DNA of 34,340 nt. Source: Cladosporium sp. IMV 00045 (lineage: Eukaryota; Ascomycota; Dothideomycetes; Cladosporiales; Cladosporiaceae). The DNA is taken from positions 1 through 34,340 of the forward strand of contig MSJI02000580.1 in the NCBI GenBank assembly GCA_001931905.2, given 5' to 3'. How positions within the stretch are numbered: the first letter of the stretch is position 1; each line of letters opens with the position of its first letter. Both the position numbers and the translations under genes were made by a program. The notes beneath the pieces are model-generated. The model made no database searches. It saw only the letters and a program-made list of their open reading frames with translations, and was not told the DNA's origin. Below are positions 1-9,914 of the stretch, piece after piece.

Positions 1-1178
1 TTGCGCCGCAGCAGGGTCCTGATGCCCTCCAAGGATTTGCCCGCCTGCGTGCGCGCGTGCGGCGGGAGCGCCAAACATGTTCACACAACCAACCTTCCCT
101 GCCCATCTCGCAGCAAGCGTCCTGTAATAGTGTCTTAGCCTTCCACGTCGATAGAGGCGGTGAGGCCTGGGTGCTTCGTGGCTCCCTTCTCTTATTACTG
201 ATCTCCTCCTCCAACGTGTCTCGGCGAGCTCTCTGAACGAGCCTGCATGTTGTAAGTGGCTTGCTTGTCAGACAGCGGTATGTGCAGTTCATGTATGTAA
301 TCGTGTACGTGTGTTCCTTCTCCGCCCTCCGACGCACTCGATAGATTAAGCCTGGTTACACCTGCGCCAAGGCCTCAGAGATGTTGTTCTAAAGACTCGA
401 CGTTGGATTCATGGCACGAGCGATGGTTGCTATTCAGAGAACAGCTCATGGTGGCGTTATATCTTCGGTCGATACATTTACGATGTTTTGCCGAAGGCCA
501 TTTGCTTGCATCGAGGTATCCTCGGTATCGAAGTAGAAGGGCAGCAACAAGCACATGTCGGGAACCTCCGGCAATACAACAGACGGCTCCCGACGATGAT
601 GCGTCCTCATTCCTGTACACAGACAATTCTTGAAATTAAACGGTCGAACGGATGTGCTTCTTGGGCATGAAGACTCTCTTCGTCGTTTCGAGTTGTGCGG
701 GCAGCCCTGGTCGTTCCTTCAGCCTTGTTCCCTCAGGCTAGCAAAGAAAACGCGGTACGGTATTCTTGGCGAACTTCCTCTCATACACGACGCCTCCTTG
801 GTGAAATCGTCGCATGAAACCAACACCAGCTGGAACCTCCGGATACGACACTCTGATACGACGACAACACTTCTCTCATTAAGATTATCAAGGCACCTTT
901 AATCTTCCTCGCCGATCAAGCACCGACACGGCAGTAACCTGGCCTAGTTTTACTGTGAAACGCCCGTCTCCTATACTCGACAGTACGAACCACCACCGCC
1001 ACCCGCACAAGCATCCATCTGCCCTTTGAGCCGTACACCGACACTAGACGCGGCAACCGCATTCTAGAACGACAGCTGACGCAAATCTGCCCAGTTTCAA
1101 CGTCCATACGTCGTCACCTTCAAGGCCAGGACCAGAGTTTCGCGCCAGGAAACCCCGCTAGACAATCCTTCAAACAAG
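1..1178. other. Unassigned left flank and 5' region of tubulin cofactor B gene
   Basis: No open frame here reads like a protein I recognise; all are under about 90 codons and overlap each other on both strands. The right part must hold the promoter and leader of the gene that starts at 1179. No TATA-like element stands out close upstream. The first 360 bases could be the trailer of a gene beyond the left edge, but nothing shows this directly. Confidence 0.5.
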
Positions 1179-2290
1179 ATGGCCTCTACTACTGCAGCAG
1201 ACATTCCCTTACTGGTTGTGTCGGAAAATTCGTCTTCGGAGCGTCGCATCTCGCCTTCATGGACCATTGCTCAGCTCAAGAATCGTCTCGAGCCTGTCAC
1301 GGGAGTGCCGGCTACTTGTCAGAAGTTGTCCCTCAAGATCGGTTCGCAGGAGGCGCAACCGATTGAGGCTCCCAATGAGGACTCGACTGTGCTGGCAGCC
1401 TGGCCGCTGCAGGCGTACGCTGAGATCAAGGTAGGTGGAGTATTACTCTGATCATTCATTTCGTACCGTCTTGTTTCCTTTCCTCGGGCAAATAGTATTG
1501 CCATGTAGGCTCGGACAGCGCGATCCTCAAAGGAAAGAGGAGAGCATTGTCCCCAGAATCTCGAGGCTCGCAATCATGCGATGATACTTCATTGCCATAT
1601 GAAATTGCGCGAAAGTAGTTCTTCGCGCAGTACAAACCCCGACATCTACAAGGGGCACCTCCATAGCATCCATCCCCAGCGAAGAAACAAAACTAACCAT
1701 CGTCCCTTCCCAACCCACAGATAATCGACACCCGACCCCCCGGCGCCCGCCCCAACTACACCGACACCTCAGCCGTAGAAAAGTATGAAATGAGCGCCGA
1801 TACCTACGAGGCCCTGCCCAACAGCGTCTTGGCCTGGAAGAAAGCGCAGAAACTGGGCCGCTTCGACCCGAACGCGCCAGAAATCGAACAGAGCAAAATC
1901 GCCGCTTCGTGGCAGGAAATTGAAGACAAAGGTTCGTGGCTCTCAAATCCTTCCTTCCGGTAAGCTCGTGTGATCTCTGAACTAACCGAACCCCCCAAAA
2001 AAGGAATCAAGCAGAATCACCGCTGCCGCATCCTCCCCTCCACCGACCACCGCCGGGGCCGCGTGGCTTTCGTGGGCGCCGTGCCGGACCTCCCTGGCGT
2101 GGGCGCTTGGGTGGGCGTGGAATTGGACGAGCCGACGGGCAAGAACGCCGGTAGCGTGAATGGGGTCGAGTACTTCAAGTGCGCGCCGAACTGCGGCGTG
2201 TTCCTGCGCGGCGAGAGGGTCGAGGTGGGCGATTTCCCCGAGTTGGGGCTGGATGATGAGTTGGCTAGTGATGGGGATGAGGAGTTTTAA
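1179..2290 (+). CDS. alf1: Tubulin-folding cofactor B (Alf1/TBCB), Ubl plus CAP-Gly
   Basis: This is a cytosolic chaperone that binds alpha-tubulin and works with cofactor E in making the tubulin heterodimer. Exons are 1179-1430, 1721-1931 and 2004-2290, giving 249 residues, close to the usual TBCB length of about 245. Residues 8-84 form a ubiquitin-like domain. A charged linker follows, including AWKKAQKLGRFDP. The CAP-Gly domain covers about 160-232, with GRVAFVG, VGVELDEPTGKNAGSVNG and the GKN core at 200-202 (GKNAG here instead of the common GKNDG). Intron 1 is 290 nt with an ACTAAC branch site. Intron 2 is 72 nt, starts at GTTCGT and has CTAAC near its acceptor; a nearer-consensus GTAAGC at 1960 was not used because it breaks the CAP-Gly frame. 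The chain ends in DGDEEF, an acidic-aromatic tail like known CAP-Gly ligands. It converges on the kinetochore gene at 2719. Confidence 0.93.
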
Positions 2291-2718
2291 GTAGAGAGGC
2301 GTTGGTGATTTTTTGGTGGTTTATGCATGGTATGGCATTGTTGAGGGAAGCATGGTGAGTTTTGATGAAATTGAAAAGCAATGCATTTGTGGTATCTCTA
2401 GTAGCGAAGCGTGTGAATCCTTCCAAATTCGCCTCTGAACCCGTGGTAACCAAAGGAAACAACTGCACAACAGGAGCATCCTCCCCTTTCCCAAAGTCTC
2501 ATCAACTCGTGCCCAAAAGAAACAGAAATCGAAGATCCTAACAAGAACATCTCATTCGGTCGAAGGTGGTTCTTCCCTCGAGCAAAAAGGGAGAAGCGTG
2601 AAAATAAACAGTTTCGTAACGAAAACAAGTTCCGAGTCAGCACCATCATCATCACCATCATCATTAGAGGTTGAATGTTCGCATTTCCGTCCTCCGACCG
2701 AAGGGCGGCTTGACTCTC
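2291..2718. other. Convergent 3' intergenic region
   Basis: This 428-base stretch lies between two converging stop codons and must hold both 3' UTRs. It contains a short CAT/CAC triplet repeat at about 2641-2665. I see no gene in it. Confidence 0.6.
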
Positions 2719-5659
2719 CTACTCCGACTCATCCTCCTCCAGCAAAACGCAGCCCTGCGAGAAGAAAATGCGCGCGCTCTTGGTACGGCTCTCGTTGGTG
2801 ATGGAGTAATTATTGCCTAGAACAAGCCATACTGTCAGCACGCTGGCAATCTCGGAAAGTGTAAAAAGATCACAAAAGAAGCGAGCCCTCGCACGCCACA
2901 CGAAAGAAAGACCACAAGGCGCCACAGCCAGGAACCGGAAGGTAACACGACATCATGACTTCGCTCGTCCGTGTGACAGAACACACGCACCGCCTGGCAT
3001 GTGCGACGTGACGTCCCTTTTCGAGAAGGACCCGATTTTTCTGAGGAACCGGGAATTTCCAAAGAAGGGGTGTAACGATTCGCAAAGCTCGTGCGGCGTT
3101 CTGGTGCGAGGGTGAGGTTATTCCGACGGCTGGTTGCACACACACCGCTTGCGATGGGAGTGGGAAAGACGGTCGATGTCTCTTAAAACCCGGCGATGTG
3201 CTGGAGGTGGCCGATTGACCGCTCTCCTTGGGCGTTTGCACGGGGAGATTGCCATTTGTGTGGACTTTGGGAGGAGTGCTGGGATGTGGGAATTGGAGGG
3301 AAGGGAAGGAAAGACAAAGAACATACCTCTCGGAACGATCCATACACCACCTTTCGAGATGGCAAACTCGTTCGTCTCCGGCTGCTGCTTATCTGAGTCT
3401 GTCGCGGGTGGACCGACTGTCACCAGGACCTTGCCTTCGTGAACAAAGAAGGCCATGTGCATCTTTCGGGAGTTCTTGGTGCGCTTGAAGCCCTCTGGAG
3501 GCAGCTCGACGATTCCAGATCCGAAGAAGGGTAAGGTCTGGATTTTCGCGTATTGGAACGCTGCACCGGCCACGTCGCGGGTGATGATCGCTGAAGAGGC
3601 GAATGCAATATCTGTGATTGTTAGCATTCCGTGGAGATGACTGATCATGTGGTGAACATACCTTCTCGGATAGGATCTCTGGGGTCCCCTTGCTGCCTAT
3701 CTGGATCCCAAGAAGCGACGGTGCCCGCTATGACACCGACCTGCTCTTCCCAGTCATCTGGCACCGTGCTCTCAGTATCGCTCTCCTCGGCGATATCGTC
3801 AAGATCATTCGCATTGCGCCCCTTTCCTGCGCGAGGCGCACGACGTCGTCCCCTTGACTTTTTCTTCCCTTCTCGAGGCGCTTTCACTTCGTCGGCACGA
3901 ATGATTCCTTCCACCTCGCCGTTCTTCCACACGTAACTTTCTCCTGCCCAATGCTTGAGCGGCTTCAAGATTGGACGGCCGGAACGTGACATTTGCTGGT
4001 GTGAATCTTCGAATGGCGTTGTAGCCCGCAAATTGACGTTACTAACGCTCGTTGCACGCTTAGTCGGACTATGACTTCGCTCGCGACTGTTGGCTTTCGG
4101 GGTGCCTGGTGTGGTGCGGCGGATAGACTGATTTGGATCCCGCTCTCTCGGCGCAGCCTTCTGTGCTTTTGGTTTTCTGCCGGGCTTCTTCTTCGTTATA
4201 GGAGGCGCTGGCGCAATTTCAACTTCGCCCTCTTCGTCGACAGGCGCGAGGTAAGAATCGCCGTGAGAGATCATAGCGGGGTCTATCGTCTGCTCGGTCT
4301 GGTCATGAAGAACGGTGATATCGCTATTTCGCGGTCTCCCGGGGCGCCTTTTTGCGGGTTGCTGAGCAGTTGCAGATATCTGAGAGTCCTCATTCTCCCC
4401 TTGCTCAATGCTGTGGTGTGTTTGGTCCGCTTCATCGATCGTGTGCTGGGTTTGACCCTGCATAGTAGAGGCATTCACATCACTCTGCCTTCCCTTTCGC
4501 CTCTTCGCTGAGCGATCTGAAGCCAAAGATGCATTGGAATTTTCGACATCCGTTTGCTCAATGCTCTGATGCCTTTGATCAGCATCCTCCTCCTGCTCCT
4601 CCACGACCATCCGATCACGCTTCCTGCTACTTGCTGTAGTTTGCGCAGTCTGAGGGGTCTTCTGGGCCAAGCTAGCATTGACAGATCCGCCGGATTGCCT
4701 AGGTCTTCCTTTCGCTTTCATCGCAGATTTCGCAACAGGCGTAGTCTTCAGGAGTTCCTCAGCATGGCTAAACGCTTCCGTGATATCCGCCTCGTTCGTG
4801 TCGGGTTGCGCGTTGTAGTAGTCATCGTCATCGTAGAACATTGGCGCATTGTCCGAGAGCTGGTTGTCCAATTGCTGCTGAGCTTCGCTGCGATCGTCTT
4901 CTGACTCTTCATCCGCTCCTGTCTCAGCTTCCATCTCGACCGCATTGGTTCGGTCCACGACTTCATCCTCGCCATCTTCCTCAGTCGGCAGCTCGGGCTT
5001 ACCGTTGATGCCGGGCGAGGAAGCTGAAGTTTCCGCTGGAATATCCTTCTGTGCGCCACCGACAGACCGCCTCAGAACCTTCTTTGGCTTAAAAGGACTG
5101 CCACTTTCTATGCTCTTGCGTACATTTTGTCTGCCGAAATCCAGCACTCTATTCGCGGGCGGGTGTGAAGAGCTTCGATTAGGGCTCATCTCACTAGCCA
5201 TGAGCGGATCTGCATTGCGCGACTGAGGGCGTGCAGAAGACATGCGCTTAGGCGATCCGATGTTGGTGTGTCGAGGCGTGCTGGCTCGAGGGGGAGGAAG
5301 GCGGGGCGTCTTTCGCAAATGAAGTGTCTCGTCGACATCTGGCGCGGAACTCTCTTGCAATTCCATTGCATTGGAGCTCGAAGTCCCATATTGCTGCTTA
5401 GGCGGCGAAGCAGGCGACGAGAAAATGCCAGACACAGGCTCCAAGCCATGTTCGTCGCGCACGCCCGTGTCTTTCAGTGTGATTCCAGTTTTGCTAGCAA
5501 GTCCGTCAGCAAGGCTCCATCATACAAACATGCGCGCCCTAGAACTCACCGGCCAACCTTTCCCACTTCGAAAAACTGATTGCCCGTCCTGCCTCTTCGC
5601 CCAGGCGTGTTGCGCGAGGCCGCCTTCCTTGCGTCCTTGGATCCGTTTGCAGCCTCCAT
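2719..5659 (-). CDS. mif2: Inner kinetochore protein CENP-C / Mif2
   Basis: It binds CENP-A nucleosomes at the centromere and recruits the outer kinetochore. Exons on the minus strand are 5659-5550, 5493-3662, 3611-3327 and 2816-2719, giving 774 residues. The N-terminus has the fungal Mif2 block around residues 30-57 (FEVGKVGRKTGITLKDTGV followed by RDEHGLEP), which appears only after removing a 56-nt intron and so fixes the start at 5659. An acidic stretch with DDDDYY follows. AT-hook cores sit at about 298 (KGRPR), 370 (KGRQS), 421 (PGRPR) and 474 (PGRKPK). The CENP-C motif is at 538-559 (SRSGRPILKPLKHWAGESY, then VW). The C-terminal cupin dimerisation domain runs from about 648, with RKMHMAFFVHEGKVLVTVG and ending ARIFFSQGC, then an acidic tail. 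The last intron is 510 nt, about ten times the others. Confidence in identity is very high; the exon map rests on frame and motif continuity. Confidence 0.96.
2817..3326 (-). other. 510-nt intron within the CENP-C cupin domain
   Basis: The intron starts at GTATGT directly after codons for VPRG and ends with CTGAC and TTCTAG before codons for NNYSIT. Joining the two gives the family sequence of the last cupin strands. If retained, translation would add about 70 unrelated residues and stop at 3118. Overlapping open frames inside it do not resemble known proteins. Confidence 0.85.
4275..4580 (-). repeat. Tandem 51-codon AT-hook repeat inside CENP-C
   Basis: Two adjacent 153-bp units (4580-4428 and 4427-4275) encode residues 342-392 and 393-443 of CENP-C. 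They align without gaps at 22 of 51 residues by my count. Shared landmarks are DQxHxSIEQ, the basic AT-hook core AKRRxGR, and QTxxTIDxA. A weaker, shorter relative with KGRPRQSGGSVNAS lies upstream at residues about 291-322. Confidence 0.85.
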
Positions 5660-6343
5660 GCTGCGCGGAAGCCGGTTCTCTTTTTCGGGATCCAGGTTTG
5701 TGTTGTGCTGCGTTGTGTTGTGGGTTTGTTATGCAGGAGTCTCCAGAATGGTGACCGCGCCTACGCGCCCTTGTCGCGAGTCGTGTGTCTAAATGAGCGT
5801 TTGCGCGCAATCGTCGGCGGTATCAATGTCGAGTAGTCAGATCCAATGCGCGTGATCCAATTGGTTTTTGGGCGTGTCGTCTGGTGTTTTGCGGCGACAC
5901 GAGGCCTGGTGATGCTCTTTCTTTCGACTTGAGCCGCGGGTTGTTGTTTCTGAGTTGGAGCTTTGTTGATTGCCAGCCGAAGAAGGTTTGGCGCGAGCTG
6001 CGGACACTTCCCGCGCTTGCTTGCCCTCCTTCACTCCACCACGCCCGCTTCTTCATCATCGAAGGATGCAACGTCATTGTTTGGTCTGGAATGGGAGTGC
6101 GGGATGTTGAAGAAAGACGGCGTATAAATAATTTTGACGAAATGGAAAACTCAATGCACATGAAACCTCACCTCTCACCTCTCATCTCTCATCTGACCAG
6201 CACGTGAACCGCCCTTCATTCCTTACTCACTCACTCACACCTTCTTCAACCGATACCATTGAACGTAGTCAATCAACACTCGCCACTACTAGAGTCACCA
6301 TCATCACCACCACCACCCCCCAAAAAAAAACACTCCCCAAACA
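5660..6343. promoter_or_regulatory. Divergent promoter region, CENP-C / orphan gene
   Basis: This 684-base region separates two divergent starts. On the plus strand it holds a TATA-like box at 6123-6130, a palindromic E-box CACGTG at 6201-6206 and a CT/CAC-rich leader up to the ATG at 6344. Nothing in it looks coding. The E-box lacks the flanking bases of a full Cbf1/CDEI site. Confidence 0.5.
6123..6130 (+). promoter_or_regulatory. TATA-like box (TATAAATA)
   Basis: A consensus TATAAATA lies 214 bases before the ATG at 6344, followed by pyrimidine-rich sequence typical of fungal transcription starts. Its assignment to the orphan gene is inference. Confidence 0.5.
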
Positions 6344-6924
6344 ATGTCCACCCTCCTCCGCCTTTCCTCCCTCCCCCTCACCCTTCTCAGCACCTACGGC
6401 GCCTACAACTCCTACATCGCCATAACCAATCTCCAAACCTACGAAGCAACCAGCAAGAAACTCGCCGAATGGTCCTCCGAAGCCGCAAAGCAACTCAACA
6501 AAACCCGCACCACGCAAGCGACTGCGGCTGTGACCGTACGTACCTACACATAGTCCCCCAAAACCTCCCCCAAAACCCACCCCAAAAACATTACCACTAA
6601 CCAACGAACCACACGTAGATCCTCCTCTCCCTCGCTACCTCCCTAACACTAACGCTCACCCCCACCTCCCTGCCCAGCCCTCTCACACACGCCGCTCCGC
6701 CAGCTCTATTCGTACTCGTCCAGCTGGCGCGCAACCACGTGCGAAACTTCTGGGCGCGCAGCGATGGCGAGACGGTGGGGATGAAAGTTCCTCTGCCGAA
6801 TTTGGAGCGGTACAATGAGGCGGAGAGGGCGACGGAGGAGGTGTTGAGGGTGCTGGGGTGGGTGGGCGTGGGTTGGGGAGTGGGGGTGGGGGTTGAGGTG
6901 GTGGAGTGGGTTGTTGGTTGGTGA
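6344..6924 (+). CDS. Small orphan membrane protein, unknown function
   Basis: I do not recognise this protein. Exons are 6344-6535 and 6619-6924, giving 165 residues; the 83-nt intron has GTACGT, a CACTAAC branch site and CGTAG, and its removal keeps a long frame open. Residues about 4-28 are hydrophobic and could be a signal anchor. A second hydrophobic stretch covers about 65-85, and a third (ALFVLVQLARNHVRNFW) is near 95-112. A soluble acidic part with NLERYNEAERATEEVLRVLG leads into a Gly/Val/Trp-rich tail ending EVVEWVVGW. Two to four membrane passes are plausible. The tail is coded by an extremely G-rich stretch. The gene converges on the Abp2 gene, with 160 bases between the stops. The model is supported by consensus splice sites and an adjacent TATA box, but homology is not established. 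Confidence 0.7.
6855..6892 (+). other. Dense G-tract (G-quadruplex-type motif) at 3' end of orphan CDS
   Basis: Seven runs of three to five G occur within 38 bases on the coding strand, with spacers of one to three bases. This meets the usual G3+N1-7 pattern several times over. It would be in the mRNA as well as in the non-template DNA strand. Confidence 0.75.
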
Positions 6925-7084
6925 TTGGGAATTGGAAATTGAGAAGAAGGGCTGTGGATGGTGGGAGGCCGTAGAGGTGCATTTTGTAAATCGTGTGGCG
7001 AACCGGCATGTAAAAGCTTCATATTGGTAAAAATGACGAGATTCTCCCTGAAAACCCACCATCCAGACGACCGACGACATCTCA

Positions 7085-9202
7085 CTACTGCAGCACATTC
7101 AAAATCTCCTCCCTCAGTCTCTCCTTATACCGAAACATCTCACCCTGCGCGATCCTCGCCCCAAACTCCAACGCCAAGCACCTCTTCTTCCAATCGACGC
7201 CCTCATCGTCGCCCCTGCCGAACCGCTCCTCCTGCTGCGCGATGGCCTTGTTGCCATTCGCCTTGGCGCGCTGGCGGAAAACATCCTCATCCGGCGGGGA
7301 GGAAATCTTCCTCGCGGCGTCCGACACCGCGCGCAGGACTGCGTCGTGAAGGTCCGGGTCCGCGACGCGCTCGGCGCGAGGTTCGACGATCGGTGGCGCG
7401 AGCGTGAGGGAGTTCAGCGCGAAGCTGCCCGTGCAAGTTCCCTGCGTTGAGGTCCAGTAGAGGTCGTAGAGGTCGCGGGTTGCTTTCTCGCTCGGTGGGT
7501 CGGGGTGGTCTGCGGGCACGATTTGCTCGTAGCCCTCGGCGTCGGTGCAGAGGCGGGTGAGGTTGATTTTCTTGGCGTGGCCGATTGCCGGGCCGAGGGG
7601 GATGTTGAGCTGGTCGCCGAGGCCGAGCCAGGAGGCTGCTGTGAGGATTTCGATGGTGTCGCGGCCTGGGTCGGATGAGGGTGTGCGTCGCACGGAGAGG
7701 CGGTCTAGCACGGCGTCTGCGAGCCGTTTGGCTTCGTCGCTTGTTAGGCGGGCTTCGCGGCCTATGATCTCGGCGCGGAGGAGGTTGGTTGTTAGTGCTC
7801 TTTTGAGCGTTTCGAATGATAGACTTGGTAGGAGGTTATGTCCGGCCGCTTGAGTGTCAGGTGTGGCTGCTGATGAATGGGCGGCATTTCTGAACCCTGG
7901 TTCTGGCGTGTGAGATTCGCTTCGGTCGTCGCTCTCGGATGCGTTGGCATCGCCGCTGACAACGACTCTCGGTGGTGGTGGTGTTGCTAAGCGAACGGAA
8001 CCCCCGACGTGTTGTGGCACTTGCAAAGACAGTCTTCCTGGCCGGCTGGAGGAAGCACTCTGCGGTAGTGGCATGTCTGCTGGCTTAGCGTCCGGCGTAA
8101 TTGAAGGGCCATCTTGCGGTGTTGAAGATCTCTCCGTCGCTGGATTTGACGGAAAGGTAGAGAAGGGGCCATCATATGTGCTTCGCGACGCTGGCGGCCT
8201 TCCTCTGGGCTTAGTACCGGGAGGATTCTGCGAAGGCCATGCACTGGATACCGCAGGTCCGTGGCGGCGCTTCCGTTTTGTTGACGGTGTGATAGCAGAC
8301 TTCGGTTCATCGGCAAATGCAGCATCGATATGAGCCGCCATTGAACCGCTCGGTAATGCGGTCATCGGGTGTGGTGTGGCCGGTGTAAGCGAAGGTCCTC
8401 CAGGTGCTTGCCATCTCAACTGTTGAGGTACAGATGGTGTCACAGCAGATTGTGGTCCAAGTTGTGTACTTGACCACGGAGCAAAATGCTGTGACATTGC
8501 TGGCGCCGCTGTCCAAGGGTCATGCTGTCGCCCATCAGGATGCGCACTCATTGGGACTGCAGTTCTAGGGTACGCAGATTGGGATTGACCGTCTGATGCG
8601 AAAGTCCCCAACAGCCTGGCGTGTTTCGCTGGTTCATGAGCTTCCGCATCTTGCTCGGCTTCTGAATTGCGTCGTCTCCCGCGCTTGGGTTTGAAAGATG
8701 GGTCGAGTGCTCTAATAGCGGTGTCTTCTTCGGCGGCAACGCCATCTCTTCCGGTTGCAGGATAAGGGTTATCTGGATGAGGGACATCCAGGAAATATGC
8801 GTGCTGCTTGCCCAAGAGATATTCAAAAAAGGCATCGACATGCATTGCCCTCATCCACCGCTTCAATCGAACAGTGTACTGTTGCACTTTCTGTACAGAC
8901 TGCCCTTTGGAGACATCGGGCGGCTCGACACCGAGATCCTGAGCGAGTTGACCCCATGTCTTAATTTCTTTGGCATCGAATTTGATGATTAGCTCCCACA
9001 AGGCATATATTTCGAATTCTTTGTTGTCACTTCGGGGAGGCGTGTTGAATTGCGCACGGAGTGTGGAAGTGTCAATGTCGAGGTCAAAGTGAGGATTGCA
9101 ATAGAGAATGAACGCTACATAGGCGTCGGTGATTGTGTCAGCATTGACATCTGTTGCAGGCAAGGACCTGTCAGTTGGACGATGTGACAGGGTGGAGTCC
9201 AT
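7085..9202 (-). CDS. abp2: ARS-binding protein 2 (Abp2-type) DNA-binding protein
   Basis: This is a fungal nuclear protein named after fission-yeast Abp2, which binds AT-rich replication origins. The frame has no intron and gives 705 residues from the ATG at 9202. The conserved Abp2 block covers about 18-180, with DTITDAYVAFILYCNPHF, ELIIKFDAKEIKTWGQLA and KVQQYTVRLKRWMRAMHVDA. AT-hook-like basic cores follow at 171-178 (KPKRGRRR) and 331-337 (KPRGRPP), plus a basic cluster KRKRRH at 309-314. The centre is Pro/Ser-rich and probably disordered. A second conserved block (about 458-600) holds SFETLKRALTTNLLRAEI and the WLGLGDQLNIPLG region. The C-terminus (640-705) is charged and may form a coiled coil. 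The start was chosen because the conserved block begins soon after it and its context (GCCATGG) is good. The frame stays open for 191 more codons upstream. The family call is from motif memory. Confidence 0.88.
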   Translation of the reverse strand: MDSTLSHRPTDRSLPATDVNADTITDAYVAFILYCNPHFDLDIDTSTLRAQFNTPPRSDNKEFEIYALWELIIKFDAKEIKTWGQLAQDLGVEPPDVSKGQSVQKVQQYTVRLKRWMRAMHVDAFFEYLLGKQHAYFLDVPHPDNPYPATGRDGVAAEEDTAIRALDPSFKPKRGRRRNSEAEQDAEAHEPAKHARLLGTFASDGQSQSAYPRTAVPMSAHPDGRQHDPWTAAPAMSQHFAPWSSTQLGPQSAVTPSVPQQLRWQAPGGPSLTPATPHPMTALPSGSMAAHIDAAFADEPKSAITPSTKRKRRHGPAVSSAWPSQNPPGTKPRGRPPASRSTYDGPFSTFPSNPATERSSTPQDGPSITPDAKPADMPLPQSASSSRPGRLSLQVPQHVGGSVRLATPPPPRVVVSGDANASESDDRSESHTPEPGFRNAAHSSAATPDTQAAGHNLLPSLSFETLKRALTTNLLRAEIIGREARLTSDEAKRLADAVLDRLSVRRTPSSDPGRDTIEILTAASWLGLGDQLNIPLGPAIGHAKKINLTRLCTDAEGYEQIVPADHPDPPSEKATRDLYDLYWTSTQGTCTGSFALNSLTLAPPIVEPRAERVADPDLHDAVLRAVSDAARKISSPPDEDVFRQRAKANGNKAIAQQEERFGRGDDEGVDWKKRCLALEFGARIAQGEMFRYKERLREEILNVLQ

Positions 9203-9914
9203 GGCTAGCTCTGAGTGCTGTTCTCGATTTTGGCGCCAGATACGGCTGAGAGAATGCTGACCCACAGCAATCCGCCCAGTCGATGAGCGACTGTCCTTCC
9301 CGTGGCCAGGACAGGAGTCTTTCTCTCGCGAGAGACAGCCGGTGTGGAAGACAGCAGTTGATCTAATATCAAGCAGGCAAGTAGGCCCCGTGATAGGGTT
9401 TTTAACCAGATATATCGAGGACTCGGGTGAGTAATTAATGGCAGAAACGTCCAAAAGCAGAGGGGCGGGTGGGTCGGTAAAGGAGGATAAGTTCTGGCAA
9501 GGCAAGCAAGAATTTTCCAAATCGAGCTGTTTCGTGCGACTGACCTGCCCTTCTCCTTGACTTGAACCCTGAGCTGCTACTGGCTTGTGTCTCAGCATCC
9601 GCCGAGCGAGCGACTTCGCCCGAAGGGGAGAGCAGTGCTGGATCAAGGTTTGTTTGCCTCGGCTTGCGTGCGGGCAATCACAAGGCAAAACGATCATCGC
9701 TCCCAGCACATGTCCACTCCACCACCGAGAGCAAGAGAGGGCCATAACCTCTAATAACCACCCCAATCCACCCACACGGCCTCGCCCAACCCGCTCCTTT
9801 GCTTTGTAACATTATATATATCATCACTACTTGCCGGTCAATCAACATCTGACTAATCCACTATTGCATCCCCGTGTTCCTCCTAGTCCCATCATATCAT
9901 CATATCCATTCATC
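9203..9914. promoter_or_regulatory. Divergent promoter region, Abp2 / peroxisomal carrier
   Basis: This 712-base region lies between two divergent ATGs. It holds an AT-rich TATA element at 9813-9821, followed by a pyrimidine-rich leader, serving the plus-strand carrier gene. On the minus strand the Abp2 frame remains open through most of it (to 9775), which is noted separately. Confidence 0.5.
9813..9821 (+). promoter_or_regulatory. TATA-like element (TATATATA)
   Basis: An alternating TA run lies 94-102 bases before the carrier ATG at 9915, within the usual fungal distance. Function is inferred from position only. Confidence 0.5.

Noticed and set aside
403..902. Overlapping short frames on both strands near the left edge
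   Set aside because: None exceeds 90 codons, they overlap in several frames and none carries a family motif or splice-linked continuation.
2835..3343. Minus-strand frames of 100-157 codons between the last CENP-C exons
   Set aside because: They lie in the CENP-C intron or run on from exon 3 into it; removing the intron restores the cupin sequence exactly.
6201..6206. CACGTG as a Cbf1/CDEI centromere-type element next to CENP-C
   Set aside because: The flank lacks the RTCACRTG pattern, and regional centromeres of these fungi are not defined by CDEI.
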